Positions 45,993-47,397 of a stretch of 47,397 nt of DNA are shown piece after piece. A model generated the notes under the pieces. That model saw only the letters and a program-made list of their open reading frames with translations, did no database searches and was not told where the DNA came from. Each line of letters starts with the position of its first letter. Within the stretch, counting starts at the first letter, position 1. Source of the stretch: DATGLW01 sp035293965 (GTDB lineage Bacteria > Actinomycetota > Acidimicrobiia > Acidimicrobiales > RAAP-2); NCBI GenBank assembly GCA_035293965.1, contig DATGLW010000102.1, positions 1 through 47,397 on the forward strand. The letters run 5' to 3'. A program made the translations under genes and the position numbers.

Positions 45993-46748
45993 ATGCCACG
46001 GGACCAGGCCCCCGCGGACGCCCATGAGTGGGTGAGCTTCGAGGATCCCGACGAGGCACGGACCTGGGTGTTCGACGTGACGTTCCTGACCAGCGCCTGG
46101 ACGTGCATCTACGGGCGCGGTTGCCAGGGGGTGCTCACCGAGCCGGCCCCCGAGCTCGAGCAGGGGTGCTGCTCCTACGGCGCGCATTTCGTCGACCAGG
46201 CCGACGCCCGGAGGGTGGCGCGGGCCGCGGCGACCCTCACCCCCGAGGAATGGCAGTACCGTGCGCGTGGCCGGGCCAGGGGGACCGTGAAGCGGACCGG
46301 TCGTGGCACCCTGGCCACGCGGCTCGTCGACGGCGCCTGCATCTTCCTCAACCGACCCGGCTTCCCGGCGGGGGCGGGGTGCGCGCTCCACCAGGCGGCC
46401 CTGGCGCGCGGTGCCAGGCCGATGGACCTCAAGCCCGACGTGTGCTGGCAGCTCCCGCTGCGCCGCGAGGACGAGGTGGCCGGCGACGGGCACGTCACCT
46501 CGACCGTGAGCCAGTGGGACCGGCGCCACTGGGGACCCGGTGGCGGGGAGTTCCATTGGTGGTGCACCGACGCGCCCGACGCGTTCGTGGGGCGACTCCC
46601 CGTCTACCGGTCCATGGAGGCAGAGCTCACCGCGATGGTGGGGGCCGCCGTCTACGGGCGCCTGCGCGCCTACCTGGAAGAGCGCCGTGCTCGCCTGCGC
46701 AGGGGCGTGCCCCTGCCCCATCCTGCGTTGCGCCGCCGGGGCGGCTGA
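45993..46748 (+). CDS. Cysteine-rich conserved hypothetical protein (possible metal-cluster binder)
   Basis: 251-residue plus-strand protein, divergent from nfuA. Cysteines cluster as CIYGRGCQG, then GCCSYG, GACIFLNRPG, GAGCALHQAAL and KPDVCWQLPL, over residues about 38-155. This recalls YkgJ/DUF3109-type zinc- or iron-chelating families, but I cannot confirm the family. There is no signal peptide or membrane segment. The later part has Trp-rich WWCTDAPDAFVG. Adjacency to nfuA suggests, but does not prove, an iron-sulfur link. Confidence 0.75.
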   Translation: MPRDQAPADAHEWVSFEDPDEARTWVFDVTFLTSAWTCIYGRGCQGVLTEPAPELEQGCCSYGAHFVDQADARRVARAAATLTPEEWQYRARGRARGTVKRTGRGTLATRLVDGACIFLNRPGFPAGAGCALHQAALARGARPMDLKPDVCWQLPLRREDEVAGDGHVTSTVSQWDRRHWGPGGGEFHWWCTDAPDAFVGRLPVYRSMEAELTAMVGAAVYGRLRAYLEERRARLRRGVPLPHPALRRRGG

Positions 46749-46841
46749 GGCGCGACGCCGGCCGCGCGGGGACCGCGGCAGGGAAAGCGCGGCGGGCAGT
46801 CCCGATCGTCTTCGCCGGGCGGGTCGGCCGTCAGTGGTCGG

Positions 46842-47051
46842 TCAGTCGCGCAGCGGGTCGTCCTCGGCGTCGTCGCGCGACAAGGAAACCGGGCCGAGGA
46901 TGCGGTCGTACTGGTCCTCCTCGGCGAGGCACCACGACGCGTGCACGTCGTCGGGCTCCGCCCCGCACTCGGGGCAGCGCTCGCTGGCAGTGGCCACTGA
47001 GCGCTTCAGGCTGCGCGCTTCCTCGAAGCGCCGATGGCGTCCCTTCTTCAC
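46842..47051 (-). CDS. Small zinc-ribbon-like hypothetical protein
   Basis: 69-residue protein from GTG 47051, with a strong Shine-Dalgarno (AAGGAGAC). It is basic at the start (VKKGRHRRFEEARSLKRSV). A CPECG...WC part could bind one metal with a partner, and the C-terminus is acidic. A longer in-frame start (47153) is not supported by a ribosome-binding site. A possible -10 TACACT lies at 47181-47176, giving a leader of about 120 nt. Function unknown. Confidence 0.65.
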   Translation of the reverse strand: MKKGRHRRFEEARSLKRSVATASERCPECGAEPDDVHASWCLAEEDQYDRILGPVSLSRDDAEDDPLRD

Positions 47052-47276
47052 GACGTCTCCTTGCTGCCCGCTGCCATGCACCCGGTTGCGGGTGCGGCAC
47101 CCGCCACTCCGACCGGCTGCCGGGTCCGGAGGCCGAGGGGACGGTGTGGGCACCGGGCCCTCGGTCGTCGCCGACAGTGTACCGCTTCGGCCACTCCTGC
47201 CGGGTCACCTCGAGCACGTCCGTCGCCGGGCCGACCGGTACCATGCAGGTGCCGGCACCGTTCCGGCAAGGGACAC
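47052..47276 (-). other. Non-coding stretch upstream of the small zinc-ribbon gene
   Basis: I see no gene here. It contains the Shine-Dalgarno for the 47051 start and the possible -10 TACACT (47181-47176). The open frames across it are GC-driven and merge into the repeat at 47277. Confidence 0.5.
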
Positions 47277-47397
47277 GGCACCCCGGCCAGGGCACCCCGG
47301 CCAGGGCACCCCACGGACGGCACCCCAGACACTGCACCCCGACACCCCACGGACACGGCACCCCACACGGCACCCCACGGACACGGCACCCCACGGA
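47277..47397. repeat. Degenerate GGCACCCC tandem repeat at the window edge
   Basis: GGCACCCC recurs at 47277, 47291, 47305 and 47319, and as TGCACCCC at 47333, an exact 14-bp period. It becomes irregular at 47357, 47369 and 47385 and runs off the window. Linkers are GGCCAG, ACGGAC and similar. Copies are too short and unequal for a CRISPR array. Confidence 0.85.

Noticed and set aside
47277..47397. CRISPR array
   Set aside because: Units are about 14 bp with an 8-bp core and no unique spacers of normal length.

Overview
The window is high-GC DNA from an actinobacterium. A class Acidimicrobiia origin is an inference from the partial 16S sequence, the gene order and the gene content; I could not run a search. 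Actinobacterial signs include a mIHF-type integration host factor, a PriA that has lost its ATPase motifs, PyrR/NusB/EF-P/PepQ/AroQBKC synteny, and weak -35 boxes with TANNNT -10 boxes. Almost everything is on the minus strand; only two genes (16497-16994 and 45993-46748) are on the plus strand.

Layout, left to right (transcription of minus-strand genes runs right to left): the 5' part of a 16S rRNA gene with leader, boxA and promoter (1-797); the arginine operon argC-J-B-D-F-R-G-H plus a 3-methyladenine glycosylase gene (869-10337); the translation block infC-rpmI-rplT-trmH-pheS-pheT (10355-16490); a divergent hypothetical gene (16497); a block of rpe, ribD, ribBA, ribH, hisG and a cold-shock-like gene (17005-21922); a 22-gene run aroC-aroK-aroB-aroQ-pepQ-efp-nusB-pyrR-pyrB-pyrC-carA-carB-pyrD-pyrF-mihF-gmk-rpoZ-coaBC-metK-priA-def-fmt (21961-44334) covering shikimate, pyrimidine, CoA, SAM, GMP and translation functions; then a prepilin peptidase, nfuA, a divergent cysteine-rich protein, a small zinc-ribbon-like protein and a degenerate tandem repeat at the right edge.

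Regulation can be read in places. argC has a near-consensus promoter (TTGCAT-17-TATAAT) with an ARG-box-like sequence in its spacer, and argR lies in the same operon. pyrR has a PyrR-binding-loop consensus directly upstream of its Shine-Dalgarno sequence. The rRNA leader has a boxA-like element, and nusB, whose product acts at boxA, is in the same window.

I see no mobile element, CRISPR array, tRNA gene or exotic defence or biosynthetic system. The most unusual signal is translational. Eight genes have a TANNNT -10 box exactly 6-7 nt before the start codon, which predicts leaderless mRNAs. infC has no standard start codon and appears to start at ATC. At least three essential genes (fmt, gmk, pyrD) and probably two more (priA, trmH-like) can be read in full only from a CTG start, three of them as CTGA overlaps matching the GTGA overlaps that join most other genes here. 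These starts fall outside ATG/GTG/TTG, so standard gene callers would truncate the proteins.
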